64,000 nt of DNA. Origin: Rhizomys pruinosus. Taxonomy: Eukaryota; Chordata; Mammalia; Rodentia; Spalacidae. The stretch is taken from assembly GCA_009823505.1 (NCBI GenBank), contig VZQC01004543.1, positions 849,163 through 913,162 of the forward strand, written 5' to 3'. A program made the translations under genes and the position numbers. How positions within the stretch are numbered: the stretch's first letter is position 1; each line of letters begins with the position of its first letter. The notes under the pieces are model-generated. The model was not told the DNA's origin. It did not search any database and saw only the letters and a program-made list of their open reading frames with translations. Of this stretch, positions 21,727-32,357 are shown in pieces.

Positions 21727-22401
21727 ATTTATTTTTTATTTATTTTTAACAAATCTGACCGTGTTCCGTTCATTCCCCACCCCGCCAGAGCTCATGCATT
21801 CTGCCAACATGCTTTCTCATTCTTAGTCTTTCTCATATTTTCCATGGGGAAGTGACTGTTTTGAGCAGAAGTTCACTTTTCAGTCAGTTTCTTTGATGCA
21901 GTCTTTCTGTTTGTGTTGTTGTTTCCAAAATGCGTTGTGCCCAACTGCTTGGACAAAAGCTCAGGGGGCCCTAACAAGAAATACTTAAATTGGGTAATTG
22001 GCACTAGCACCCACAGATGAGGGATACCATTCGTCGTTTGTTTTTCTGGGACTGTGTGTTACTTCACTCAGCATGAGTCCTCTCTGCTCAGCCATTTTCC
22101 TGCAAAGCTCGTGATGTCGTCTTTCTTACTGTGCATAGAACTCCATGTGTAGATTGTACCACATTTTCTCATCCACTGCAGTGAGGGGCATTTAGTTGGT
22201 TCCAGCTCCTTGCTATTGTGAAGAGAGCTGAAATAAACATGGCCGTGCATGTATCTCTGTGGTGGCGTAAGTCTTGAGGGTACATGCCCAGGAGTGGTAT
22301 GGCTGGGTCGGGTGGCAAGTTCATTCCAAGTCTTCCAAGGGTTCTCCACACTGCTTTCCATAGTGGCTGTACGAGTTTACATTCCCACCAGCAGTGGATG
22401 T
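21727..22401 (-). mobile_element. 5'-truncated L1, antisense, right part
   Basis: L1 3' UTR and ORF2 C-terminus. Up to 22,250 it repeats copy 1; 22,251-22,401 is the true 5'-truncated end of the L1 whose 3' end is at 18,042. It closes with gaactcactttt (22,402-22,413), the second target-site copy. Confidence 0.85.
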
Positions 22402-22413
22402 GAACTCACTTTT

Positions 22414-22699
22414 AAAGTCTAGGTTAAATTAAAACTTCTAAAGAATCAATACACTCTTTCAGTGATTTCCCTCCTTCCCCTTACTTTTCAACAAGAATCC
22501 ATGTAATTCATGTAAGCTCCATTTGCAGATGTGGTGAGGGGTTTGGACTTCCAGAAAAATCAAGAATGAGCCTTGCTATTGGCCAGGAAGGCAGGGAGGT
22601 CTTTCAGACTTCAGTCATTGTGAGACTGGGGCACGGCCCACTGCTCCCAGACGGCAAGAGAGTCCAGAGATGAACGTGTTTTGAAAGGTGCTAATTCTT
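22414..22699. other. Single-copy DNA
   Basis: Nothing recognised. Confidence 0.5.
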
Positions 22700-22713
22700 C
22701 ATAGTTTCTTCTT

Positions 22714-22867
22714 CTTTTTTTTTTTTCTTTTCAAGACAGGGTCTCCTTGTAGCCCCAGCTTGTCCTGGAACTCACTCTGTAGACCAGGCTGGCTTTGAAC
22801 TCACAAAGATCCACCTGCTTCTGCCTCCCAAGTGCTAGGATTAAAGGTGTGTGCCACCATGTCCGGC
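22714..22867 (-). mobile_element. B1 SINE, antisense
   Basis: Complete reverse-complement B1. Flanking duplication catagtttcttctt (22,700-22,713), with one mismatch in the right copy (22,868-22,881). Confidence 0.92.
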
Positions 22868-22881
22868 CATCGTTTCTTCTT

Positions 22882-24444
22882 AATATTCTTTTACCTAATG
22901 CAGTGAAAATGACTTGCTACTCAAACCAGTGAAATCATGAGTTGGGAGACAATCCAGAGATCTTAATAGGATCAGTTCCCAAACCCAGCTCTTAATTTCT
23001 GTTGATAAGAGGAAACCCAGTTTTGCTCAACTCCCCTTGAGAAATATAACTCTTGATTGTATCCCACTGCTACTTAGCAGCATCATAGAGATTATTCTAA
23101 CACTCAGCAGAGGCTGAGGCTGGCAAGAAATGACATCAGCAAGTCTCCTTACATTAGACAAAGTGTTGGGGTCTGGCATAGCACAGAGTTTGTAAAGAAA
23201 GAAGGCGGTGGGGGAACCCCAACCAACAATCCAACCAACCAACCAAACAACCCCAAATCTTGAATTCTTTACATTGATGCCCAGGCTAAAAGTTAACTGG
23301 AACAGAATTTTTAATATTATCAAGAAACTTTCCTGGGAGGCCAGGCATACATACATTAATTTCTTTAGCAGTGAAAGATCATTTTAGGATTAAGTAACAT
23401 ACAGATGGTTCAACTTGGAGGTGAACTTGATGGGATGATTATGCCCCTTTATTTCTACAGTGTTCCCCCCCTCCACTTATCTTCAAAATACATTATCTGG
23501 AATTGTCGGGCAATGTGGGAAAACATTGTGACAAACATTGCTGTTTACGTTTGCCGTGGGGGCGACCGTTTTGTTTGCCTGGCTTGTTCCCTCTGCCACT
23601 CTTTTCATGGTTGGCGGCTCCCTGACAGCCAGGATTCCTCCGCTGACATCTGTTATAATGAGAGCTCTGACAGGAATAGATTTGCAAAATGATGGACTCA
23701 CAAAAGGACAGGAGTCAGTCCCCAAACTTCGCTTGAGATAAGCAGATGCAGTCTGAAAATGGAGCATTTGAACCCATTAGGTCCAGGTGAGCGCCTGTAT
23801 TCAGCACGCTGGAGTCATTCTGCCCACAACTTTTGTCCCTATCTCCTTCACCCCGCGTTGTAGACATGGGAGGGTTTCTGATGGCATGGGGCACGGTGGT
23901 TTTTTATTCCTAGTCTCTGTTCTAGAGACAGGCTCTTCCAGTCCCTCAAGCAGAAGCACGCTGGGCATTTACCCCGTGCCAACCATGGAACAACAGAGCA
24001 GACCCACCCCGCACGCCTTAGAAAGGGAAGCTGGGGCAGCACATGGGGCTTTCCCACTCGCCACAAATGATGGCTGTTTGTGCTAGTTAACCTTTTCCGA
24101 GCCCGGGTCAGCTCCTGCTGGGAAGCAGTGGCGATCTGGAGGGAATGAAAGTCTGGCAGACCCCAAAGTCTCTTGCAAGCCTTGGCCCCCAACACACGCC
24201 ACCGCCTCTGCAGAATACCAAACAATTGTGCGTCATGCTCTTCATAAGTCAGCGGGGCCATGTGCTGCTGACAGGTCGGATTCCGGGGAGCTGCCCCCGG
24301 GAGCATCTGGGCATCTTCCGGGTAACGTCAGGTCCTGGCTCTGCTCAACTTATAGCAGAGGCTTCTCCAGAAAAGGATGATGTGGAGGCTATCTCAGCCT
24401 GGGCTTCATAATTTTCAGCCTCTCCACAAACTGCGTAAAGTCGA
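22882..24444. other. Long repeat-free single-copy stretch
   Basis: About 1.56 kb without a SINE or LINE, unusual in this window, apart from a short (CCAA)n near 23,225-23,250. The parts at 23,480-23,760 and 24,070-24,330 have more CpG and balanced composition. The open frames (up to 152 codons on the minus strand) overlap on both strands, and none shows a protein family that I recognise. Confidence 0.6.
23480..23760. promoter_or_regulatory. Candidate conserved non-coding element
   Basis: Repeat-free, with CpGs (gccgtgggggcgaccg) and homeobox/POU/SOX-like AT words (caaacattg, agatttgcaaaatgatgg) next to GC-rich ones. This is a composition-based guess only; no alignment was possible. It could simply be unannotated single-copy DNA. 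Confidence 0.3.
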
Positions 24445-24458
24445 GACTTTGTACTTTT

Positions 24459-24598
24459 TTTTTTTTTTTTTTTTGTTTTTTCGAGACAGGGTCTCCCTGT
24501 AGCCCCAGCTGTTGTCCTGGAACTCACTCTGTAGACCAGGCTGGCCTTGAACTCACAAAGATCCGCCTGCCTCTGCCTCCCAAGTGCTAGGATTAAAG
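24459..24598 (-). mobile_element. B1 SINE, antisense, 5'-truncated
   Basis: Reverse-complement B1 lacking the last about 20 bp (the B1 5' end). Target-site duplication gactttgtactttt at 24,445-24,458 and 24,599-24,612. Confidence 0.93.
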
Positions 24599-24612
24599 GA
24601 CTTTGTACTTTT

Positions 24613-25680
24613 AAAGCCAAAGTCAAGCTAAGAATATACATATTTATAACTCGTGCCCGAAGCTTCCGATTATTGACAGAAACCAAGTCAACCAGAAGAA
24701 TTTTAGGAGAGGAATTCCTGAGGCCCATTCTGTGGGTCTCTTGAGAAGAATCTGGGTGTTTCTGAGGGGCCATACTTATCAAGGAAGTTAGAAGAGTGAT
24801 AGTGGAAATTGCTTTTCATGGGGTGAAGTTTGGGGAGCAGATGTTTAAAAATTATGAGAATTGAATGTCCAAGTATGGGGTTGATTTTTGTCTCACCATT
24901 TTAATACTTGAATATCATAAAAAGGAATCTGATTTCTGCAAATCGCAGGTTGAAATATCATTGGAAATGTATTCATTGCTGTTGTCACAGTTTCTTTGGC
25001 AGAAATCAGACCCTCTAATACACTTCAGTGAGACCCCCAACAGTCTGCAGAGCTCTGATTCTCACCCCCCCACTCCTATCTCCTGCTGCAGCCCAGACCT
25101 ATGGATCACTGTGCTAATTCGGCACCCATGTGGTGATAAAGTGTCATTGTTCAAGCAGTGTGTTTACCTGGCAACCGTTATCCTGAGAAGCCAGGCTGAG
25201 CTGATGCATGGTGGGAATGAGTCATTAACTCCAAAAGCTGTTAGCTGGGAGTTCAGACACTGATGCATTAGGGCATTTATACAAGGAGATTAAAAAAATA
25301 TCTAACATTTCAGGAATTACGTTCTGAGGAAATGCACCTTTAAATCCTTGTTTGTGTTAAAAAAAACCAAAACTCCTATAATACCAGAACCTGATGCTTG
25401 TGACTCCTAATGGCAGAGAAGAGAGTGAAATAAGACAAAGGTTGAGACCCTGTGAGTTTTTCACTGGGATGCCAGTAGAGAAATGCGATGCACATGGCAG
25501 GATGAGAATCATATCTGTCACATTGCTCTCAATTATTTGGAGGACAGACATTAGTTTCCATAACACCATGTCATAAAGCACTAAAGCTGATTGGCTCTGG
25601 TGCTGTTTTTTAAAGCCACAAACTCTTTGCATGTCTTTGGAAACATAAATGGTAGAAAGAAAGAATGTGAGTGACTAGAA
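24613..25680. other. Repeat-free single-copy DNA
   Basis: About 1.07 kb without a recognised repeat. It contains the motif cluster at 25,120-25,235 listed next. No exon is recognised. Confidence 0.55.
25120..25235. promoter_or_regulatory. Candidate enhancer-like motif cluster
   Basis: Within 120 bp: a SOX-like CATTGTT (25,145-25,151), a forkhead TGTTTAC (25,161-25,167), an RFX-half-site-like GGCAACC right after it, and a perfect AP-1/bZIP TGAGTCAT (25,218-25,225). Clustering of unrelated motifs in repeat-free DNA is typical of enhancers, but short motifs are common by chance. Confidence 0.3.
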
Positions 25681-25682
25681 AG

Positions 25683-25852
25683 TTTAAATCTTGGCTCTGT
25701 CACTTGTTGGCTATGTGACTGTGAATGTGTTCTTAATTTCTCTTGGCCTTGGTTTCCCTCTAAAATAGAAACTGACAGCACCTGTCCCATTTATCAGATG
25801 ACTAAACACAAGAATGTTTGAAGTATTTGGCACAGTGCTGATTATACGATTT
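25683..25852 (+). mobile_element. MIR SINE, sense
   Basis: Canonical MIR order: ggctctgtcacttgttggctatgtgactg, then tctcttggccttggtttccctc, then taaaatagaaactgacagcacctg, then ttggcacagtgctg. Confidence 0.8.
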
Positions 25853-25965
25853 GAACAAAGGCCTTCCAGAGGTCCCTGTGTCAATGGCTTCACTCCCAAG
25901 GTTGGAGGTACTATGGACCTTTAGGATCTTACAGGAAGTCATTAGACCTTTAGGGGTGTAATCAT

Positions 25966-26122
25966 TTTTTTTTTTTTTTGGTATTTTTGAGACAGGGTCT
26001 CCCTTTAGTTCCAGTGGTCCTGGAAGTCGCTATGTAGACCAGGATGGCCTTGCACTCACAGGGATCTGCCTGCCTCTGCCTCCCAAGTGCTGGGATTAAA
26101 GGCGTGCTCCACCACGCCCAGC
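25966..26122 (-). mobile_element. B1 SINE, antisense
   Basis: Complete reverse-complement B1. Imperfect flanking duplication of ggggtgtaatc (25,953 on) and ggggtgtattc (26,125 on). Confidence 0.9.
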
Positions 26123-26224
26123 AGGGGGTGTATTCTTAAAGACATCAGCTTCTATCTCTGCCTTTCTCTGGTCACTGTTGCCATCCAGCACTTCTACCAG
26201 AGGCCTAAATCCATGGATCCCTTT

Positions 26225-26334
26225 GGTGGATGCATGATATTCTACCCAGAGTTATGTGAGTGCTGGGAATCTGAACTCTAGTCTCAGGCATGCACAGGTA
26301 GGGCTTTATCCATTGGACCATCTCTCTAGCCCCT
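26225..26334 (-). mobile_element. B2/ID-type SINE remnant, antisense
   Basis: Ends ggaccatctctctagcccc, the reverse complement of a B2/ID head, preceded by a diverged box-B region (gtgctgggaatctgaactct). Confidence 0.65.
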
Positions 26335-26603
26335 ACTCATTGTACACATTATGGAATATTGCCTCACATTTTGATACAGGAACTTGATGTGCAGTGGTCT
26401 GATAAAGATCATTGACATATCTGTCACCTTAGACATACATAAGTTCTGTTGAGAACATTATCAATTTTTAATGTTTTCAATATTGCTTTTAATTTGTCTC
26501 TTGCTTGATGTCTCAACTTTTACCTCTTAAATTTCCTCTTCTTAGTTTCCTGCAGGAGCAGTGTAGATATGTAGCCCTGTGTTTGATATTTATAAAATGA
26601 ATT

Positions 26604-26650
26604 TCATTCATTCATTCATTCATTCATTCATTCATTCATTCATTCATTCA
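26604..26650. repeat. (ATTC)n microsatellite
   Basis: About twelve CATT units. Confidence 0.95.
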
Positions 26651-27151
26651 ATGAAACCTCAGTGCTCCTATAGCAAATCAATGCTGCACTAGAAGTAGAT
26701 ATAGAGTTTGTGTGCTTGAGTAGCTGACAGTTTCATTAAAGACAGAGGGTGAGAGCTGCAAGTCTGGACATCTGCAGTAAGAATACCAGAAACAAGGTCG
26801 GCAAGCGTGATGCCTCCTTATCCCATGTTCCAACTTGGAGCTCTGTCCAGACAGACCTTCAGTGAATAAATTAAAAACTTAAAGTGTATATTAAGCAGTA
26901 GCTTAAAGGGCAGAACACATGCCCCACCTGTGGCAATGGGACCTTCTGTCAGAAGAAGCCTGCACCTTCCTTCCCAGCCACCTAGTGAGAGACGGGACCT
27001 GCCTTCCTGCTGTCTGGGTAGTTACTCCTCACTGCAGTGTCACTCATATATGTGCTATGTTGAAATAAGTGTCCTGCTATAAGTAGGTAGGAAAACAGCA
27101 AACATCTAAACCCTTTGCACTGTGTACAACAAAGCTAGCAAGTAGAAATAG

Positions 27152-27155
<4 letters not shown>

Positions 27156-27186
<31 letters not shown>
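27156..27186. repeat. (AT)n microsatellite
   Basis: About fifteen AT units. Confidence 0.93.
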
Positions 27187-27188
<2 letters not shown>

Positions 27189-27400
27189 TTTCTGAACAAG
27201 TAGAAGTCTTTAATGCAGTCATGTCAAGTTCCAGATCAAGTCATTTCCCCACTGATTAAACTCTTCAGTGATAGCTTATAAGATGGTGTGTCAGCACGGT
27301 CTTACACTGTTGGGGCTGGAGGAGCTCTGATGATGATGGGTGGCTCCTTTGGAAAGGATTGTGAGCACCTCAAAGCAGTGCTTGGATTGTACAAATTCTT

Positions 27401-27643
27401 TTTTTTTAATTTTTATTTATTTCTGTATGTGTATCAATGTACTGTTTGCATGCAGATTTGTGCACCCGTGTCGTGCAATGCTGCGGAGGTCAGAAGAGGG
27501 TGTCGGATTCCCCTGGAACTGGAGTTCTCCTTGAATTGGAGTTTCAGACGGTTCTCGGCCGCCATGTGGGTGCTGGGGATCGAACCCGGGTCCTCTGCAA
27601 GAGCAGTCAGTGCTCTTAACCGCTAGGCCATCGCTCCAGCCCC
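27401..27643 (-). mobile_element. B2 SINE, antisense (long form)
   Basis: Complete reverse-complement B2. A perfect 17-bp target-site duplication, ggattgtacaaattctt, lies at 27,384-27,400 and 27,644-27,660. This is a good reference copy of the long form. Confidence 0.95.
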
Positions 27644-27715
27644 GGATTGTACAAATTCTTAACCTGGCCAAATACCATGGGTTCCCCTTTTTTTGTTTTA
27701 AAAGTAATTACTTTC

Positions 27716-27880
<165 letters not shown>

Positions 27881-28014
27881 GGACAGGGTCTCCCTGTAGC
27901 TCTGGCTGTCCTGGAACTCACTGGGTAGACCAGGCTGGCCTTGAACTCACAGAGATCTGCCCGCCTTTGCCTCCCAAGTGCTAGGATTAAAGGTGTGCAC
28001 CACCATGCCTGGCT
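27881..28014 (-). mobile_element. B1 SINE, antisense
   Basis: Reverse-complement B1 (ggacagggtctccctgtagc ... caccaccatgcctggc) with the pyrimidine tract in place of its tail. Confidence 0.92.
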
Positions 28015-28149
28015 TAAAAGTCATTTCTTAAAATGGGCTTTTAAGTGAGTCACATTTTAGTATTTATATTGTTAAAATATGTGCTGATATAAACCAAGAC
28101 TCAAATCTCTTCATGAAATACCTTATGCTTTTGGGGTTCCCCTCTCTGA

Positions 28150-28238
28150 CTACTCCCCCCAGTACTGGGATTAAACCCAGTGCCTTGTGCATGTTAGACT
28201 AGTGCTCTGCCATTTGAGTTACATCTGCACCATACTAG
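28150..28238 (-). mobile_element. ID/B4-type SINE remnant, antisense
   Basis: agtactgggattaaacccag, then cttgtgcatgttagactagtgctctgcc, then tgagttacatctgcacc: the reverse complement of an ID-like head. Confidence 0.6.
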
Positions 28239-29840
28239 ATATTTGATCCAGTTTTTAAAAATCGATTATAAAACACTTTTAAATTTGTATCAGCCAGTAA
28301 CTTTTTACCCCTGAAACAGGCTGTCTCTTCTTACCAGCCCCACACGTCGACCTTACTCTGACGTTACCTTGTTGTTCTTGAGTCAGTCAACCATGCTGGG
28401 CACAGGCGCTGTATGGAACCAGTCACCATCACTCTCCCTCTTTATCCTGCCACCAAAAAGAGAAGTCTGTGTATTAGACAATCCTGAGGTGTTGGTGTTA
28501 CAATCGTCCCGTGTTTGACTTTTGTGTAAAGTAATGCATGCTGTTTTGTATTGTGGTATGAAAACAAAACTGTAACTGCATTAGAAACTATTTAAAAATT
28601 AGATTTTTTGGTGACCTATAGACCATATTTCACCTCATATTCACTATGAAGATAACTGACTTTATACAGTCAGTGCTAAAATTGATCTATGCTTATCATC
28701 ATCACCACCACCACCACCATCGTCTTCATCATATCATCTCTAAGGAGCAGCCTGGAACCAAATCTTTACTTATATTAGCATAAATTCCTAGGGTAGCTGA
28801 ATTATTAGGTTAAAGGCATTCTGCTCCTTTAAGCCTCACTAACTTTATCTAGCTGATAATCAAGTTGCTGGGACAGGTGTGCTTTGTGACCCAACATCCT
28901 TTGGATCCAGGACAAAACAGCCCTGATGAAGGCCAGATGCAGGTACCGAGATCCAGAGTTTCCCTTGTCACTGAGACATTGCAGGCATGTTGTATAACTG
29001 CTTTGGCACTGACATTCAGTCCTATCTGTTGATGGACCTGGGAACCTTGCTTCAGTTCGTTCTGCCCCTTAGACGCCATTCATCATTGCACACCCTGTCA
29101 GGGAATGGCCCACAGCACTGTGACAGATAGATACACTTAGTGAATTACACATGCAAATCAGCCAAGGTTGATTGGTCCAGCCTTACTGTGTCACCGCAGT
29201 CATTCTGATAAGTGACAGGGTTGATGGCTGCCTGGGGATGCTGGGTGGTGTACAGGGCTGGCATTTCAAAGGCAGGCTTGCTTGGCGTTCACTGTGCTTG
29301 TGCAAGCTGTGGAGGGTTGAGGAGGCTGACAAATCAGCTCACTCTGGTTTAGGAACAAAAGGGCACACTCAGAAAATGTGACCACACATTTCTTGCAGCC
29401 ACTTGACACCTCCAGGGAACACGGCTGGATACTGTGGGGCTTTCTTCCCACTGACTCTCTGATTCATCTCTGTATGCCCAAGCTGTCTTCCTTGGCACAT
29501 GGAATAGATTGGGAAAGCTGCAGAGACTCAAATAACGGAGACGTCTCCTTTCGTCTTCTTTAGTAGATGAGCTAGAGGTCAGAGAACAAACTGATGATAA
29601 AAGAGCAAGAAATCCTTGAAAAAGAACAGGTAGGATGTGTCTTAGGGGCTGCAGAATGGAGCTAAACAAGGACAGATTCTGTTACACCTTAAACCTACTT
29701 AAGCTGAACAGAAAGAATAATTAACTGGCAGAAAGAAAATATTTGAGTTGCAGGGATTGGATAATGACTAATCTTTATCCAGAGTCAATAACACATGGCA
29801 TGTCCCCACACATGGGGACAGGAAGATCTCAGGATCCTCA
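28239..29840. other. Repeat-poor single-copy DNA
   Basis: About 1.6 kb with only a short (CAC/ATC)n near 28,696-28,735. Several frames of 60-106 codons overlap on both strands; none is recognisable. Confidence 0.55.
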
Positions 29841-29842
29841 AC

Positions 29843-30037
29843 CTGATCTCAGCTCCATCACTTAGCTCTGTGGCAAATATCTTACACATTGTAAATGTCT
29901 TCTTTCCTTTAAAATAAGGCTAATAATACAAGGTTAGTATAGGGTTGTTAAAAGATCAGTCAATTAAGCTACTGGGCCAGGTGTATAAGATAATATATGC
30001 AGACACTTGTGGCTTAGAAGTTATTATTAAGCAATTA
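29843..30037 (+). mobile_element. MIR SINE, sense
   Basis: ctgatctcagctccatcacttagctctgtgg, then taaaataaggctaataatac, then tagggttgttaaaagatcag, then a tail with ttattattaagc. Full MIR order. Confidence 0.82.
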
Positions 30038-30384
30038 TTGTTTCATGGAGTATCACTTAACACAGGAGTGGTCATACTTTAGTTATGTAGCTTCTTTTTA
30101 TGATACTGACCTGATTTTCAGGTAACTTTCAAGCTGGGGCAGTGATGAAGGAGAACACAATGCCCAAAAGTTATCTAAAAACATCAGAAGTATTTTAGAA
30201 TCAAGTTCTATTTGAATTGTTGCAACAGTATTTGTCCACACAGGCTGTCTGATGGAAACTCTCTCTGCAAGCAAGGCACAAAGCTTAAATAAGCTATTAT
30301 AGGCTCTTGGGAATAATCCTATACCTCTCTCAGTGATAGACAGCCACTGTCTGCAAAGGACCAAGCTTTAGGTGTACATATTTT
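30038..30384. other. Single-copy DNA
   Basis: Nothing recognised. Confidence 0.5.
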
Positions 30385-30612
30385 AAAAATATTTATTTAT
30401 CATTTTTATTTTATGTACATGAGTGTATTGTTTGCATGTGTGTATGTTCACCCATGTTGTATAATGTCCTCAGAGGTCAGAACAGGGTGTTGAGTCCCCT
30501 GGAACTGGAGATAAAGATGGTTGTTAGCTGCCATCTGGGTGCTGGGCAATCAAATTCAGGTCCTTTGTAAAAGCAGCCGGCGCTCTTAACTGCTGAGCCA
30601 TTTCTCCAGCCC
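30385..30612 (-). mobile_element. B2 SINE, antisense, older
   Basis: Diverged reverse-complement B2: atgagtgtattgtttgcatg ... ctgagccatttctccagcccc. Confidence 0.88.
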
Positions 30613-31124
30613 CCTTTAGGTAAACACCTTTAAGGGAGGTCTTGTATATCTTAGTTAATGATATAATTTGTTTAGATGTAGAAGATGGGCTTGCTGCACA
30701 AAGATGACTTGTTAGATTTATTTATGTCTACAGTCTTGAGATTCTTCCTCTGTCTGAGATGGACAGCTTTGTACTTATCTAGTCATGAAACATGCTAGAT
30801 GTTGTCACTTTTTACAGTCCTTTAACAGTAGATGTTTCCAAGCTGATCTGTTGAGAGATGTTGACTGTGGAGGTGGATTCCATGTGAGCCTTCCTCTGCC
30901 ATCCAAACTACCAGGAAGTTGTATCTTCACAAAGTTCTAGATGAGGACTTGATAGCAGGCAGCATATTTCAGGAAACAATTTTAAGACAGAAGGGGTAAA
31001 AACCAGTCCATGTGTAATTGTGAGCTGGTAGCCAGAAAGCAGTTGAGTGGAGAATGTTCTGAAGGGCTTCATCTCAAAAGTTTTTCCTTAGACATAAAAA
31101 GGGAGACATTTAAAAAATTATATG
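30613..31124. other. Single-copy DNA
   Basis: Nothing recognised. Confidence 0.5.
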
Positions 31125-31125
31125 G

Positions 31126-31350
31126 TGGGCTGGAGAGACCGCTCAGCAATTAAGAGCACTAGTTGCTCTTGCAGACGAACTGGGTTCGATTCCCAGCACC
31201 CACATGGCAGCTAACAACTGTCTGTGGCTCCAGGTCCAGGGGATTGGATGCCTTCTTCTGAGCTCTGCAGGCACTGCACAGCATGATTGCACTTACACAC
31301 ATGCAGGTGATATACTTATAAACAGAAAATAAAAATAAAATGTAAAAAAA
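31126..31350 (+). mobile_element. B2 SINE, sense (left arm of an inverted pair)
   Basis: Complete B2 (gggctggagagaccgctcagc ... aaaataaaaataaaatg). Confidence 0.9.
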
Positions 31351-31351
31351 A

Positions 31352-31545
31352 TAATAAAAAATTTACGTGTATGAGTGCTTTGCTTGAATGTATGTGATGC
31401 CTACGGAAGACAGAGAGGGTATCAGATCCCATAGAACTGGAGTTAAGGGCAGTTGTTAGCCTCAATGTGAGTGTTGGGAACTGAACCTAGGTCCTCTGAA
31501 AGAGCAGCCAGTGCTCTGAACTGCTGAGCCATCTCTGCAAGCTCT
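31352..31545 (-). mobile_element. B2 SINE, antisense (right arm of an inverted pair)
   Basis: Diverged reverse-complement B2 (gtgtatgagtgctttgcttg ... gctgagccatctctgc). It lies tail-to-tail with the preceding sense B2. Confidence 0.85.
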
Positions 31546-31958
31546 GGAGGCTGTTCAGAAAATAGTGCCTTAACTTGCTTTCAGATGCTGTATTAGGTAC
31601 TTGTTTTCCTTACTAGGAGTGAATATCTGACAAGAAGCTACTTAAGGATGGGTTTATTTTTATTTTATTTTTTACAAGCCTTCTTTTACAAGATGGTTCC
31701 CTGAAACTCAGAATTTTCCATAGACACGTGTTATACACAGTGACTGGTAAGCACTCCAGGTATGTGTATACCAACAATATAAGTAGCACAGAATTTGTTA
31801 GACATGCCTAACAATGTTTTTTTAAACATCAATTTAAGCTTCAAATTGGAAAACATTGACTGTAATTTAAATTCTTGTTAATAGGCATTTTAAGTAATAT
31901 ATAAATACAAGAAACAGTGTTCAGTATGTTTAGATACTGAAGAAATGCAAAATGAATG
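31546..31958. other. Single-copy DNA
   Basis: Nothing recognised. Confidence 0.5.
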
Positions 31959-31959
31959 T

Positions 31960-32165
31960 ACAATGTGATCCCAAAACATGTCTACCAGAATGGATAAAGT
32001 TAAAAGAAAATATGTCAACACCAAATGAAGATGAGATGTAGATAAAGTAAACCCTCATGCATTTCTTGTGGAAATGTAAAATAACAAGCATTCTAGGAAA
32101 GAATGTGGCAGTTTCTTAATAGATACAATCAGTTTGCTACCCACTGATTATGGAACTGAAGGGAG
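31960..32165 (+). mobile_element. Old L1 (L1M-type) relic, sense
   Basis: Shows the ORF2 C-terminal pattern of old L1s: ccagaatggataaagttaaaag, gaagatgagatgtagataaag, aaccctcatgcatttcttgtggaaatgtaaaa, then aagaatgtggcagtttcttaa. Confidence 0.65.
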
Positions 32166-32186
32166 TAAAATTCATATATACCTGTC

Positions 32187-32357
32187 CAGTCTCTGCTTCC
32201 TGACTGTAGACACCATGTGATCAGCTTCCTCCTGCTCTATGGGCTATGTCCTTTCTTAAACTTTAAGAACGGACATAGCCCATCACAGTGGGGAAGGCAT
32301 GGTGGCCGGAGTAGGAGGAAGCTGGTCACAGTGTCTACAGTCAGGAAGCAGAGACTG
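32187..32357. repeat. Fold-back inverted repeat, about 170 bp
   Basis: The left arm (32,187-32,250) and right arm (32,271-32,357) are reverse complements across two blocks: the outer block, cagtctctgcttcctgactg, to its mirror at 32,333-32,357; and the inner block, atgggctatgtcc, to ggacatagcccat at 32,271-32,283. The right arm holds about 25 extra bases (cacagtggggaaggcatggtgg), so the hairpin would have one large bulge. Confidence 0.88.

Larger units (their letters stand above)
18865..22250. repeat. Second copy of a 3.4-kb tandem block (copy 1: 15,413-18,862)
   Basis: Collinear with copy 1 through the L1 ORF2 end (18,865-20,580), B1 (about 20,595-20,766), single-copy DNA, GA tract, ID remnant, B2 and L1 3' UTR. 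It is 3,386 bp against 3,450 bp. The differences I checked are overwhelmingly one- to few-base deletions (for example gggacgaaccgggtcctc for ggggatcgaacccgggtcctc at 21,661). That pattern fits uncorrected long-read sequence better than evolved divergence. Confidence 0.88.
26335..27383. other. Single-copy DNA with two microsatellites
   Basis: Holds (ATTC)n at 26,604-26,650 and (AT)n at 27,156-27,186. Nothing else recognised. Confidence 0.55.

Noticed and set aside
23848..24306. 152-codon minus-strand frame in repeat-free DNA
   Set aside because: No recognisable domain, overlapping frames on the plus strand, no credible splice context. Kept only as part of a possible non-coding conserved block.
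26604..26650. Array-like spacing of CATT repeats as a CRISPR or satellite array
   Set aside because: Simple microsatellite; CRISPR arrays do not occur in mammalian nuclear DNA, and there are no spacers.
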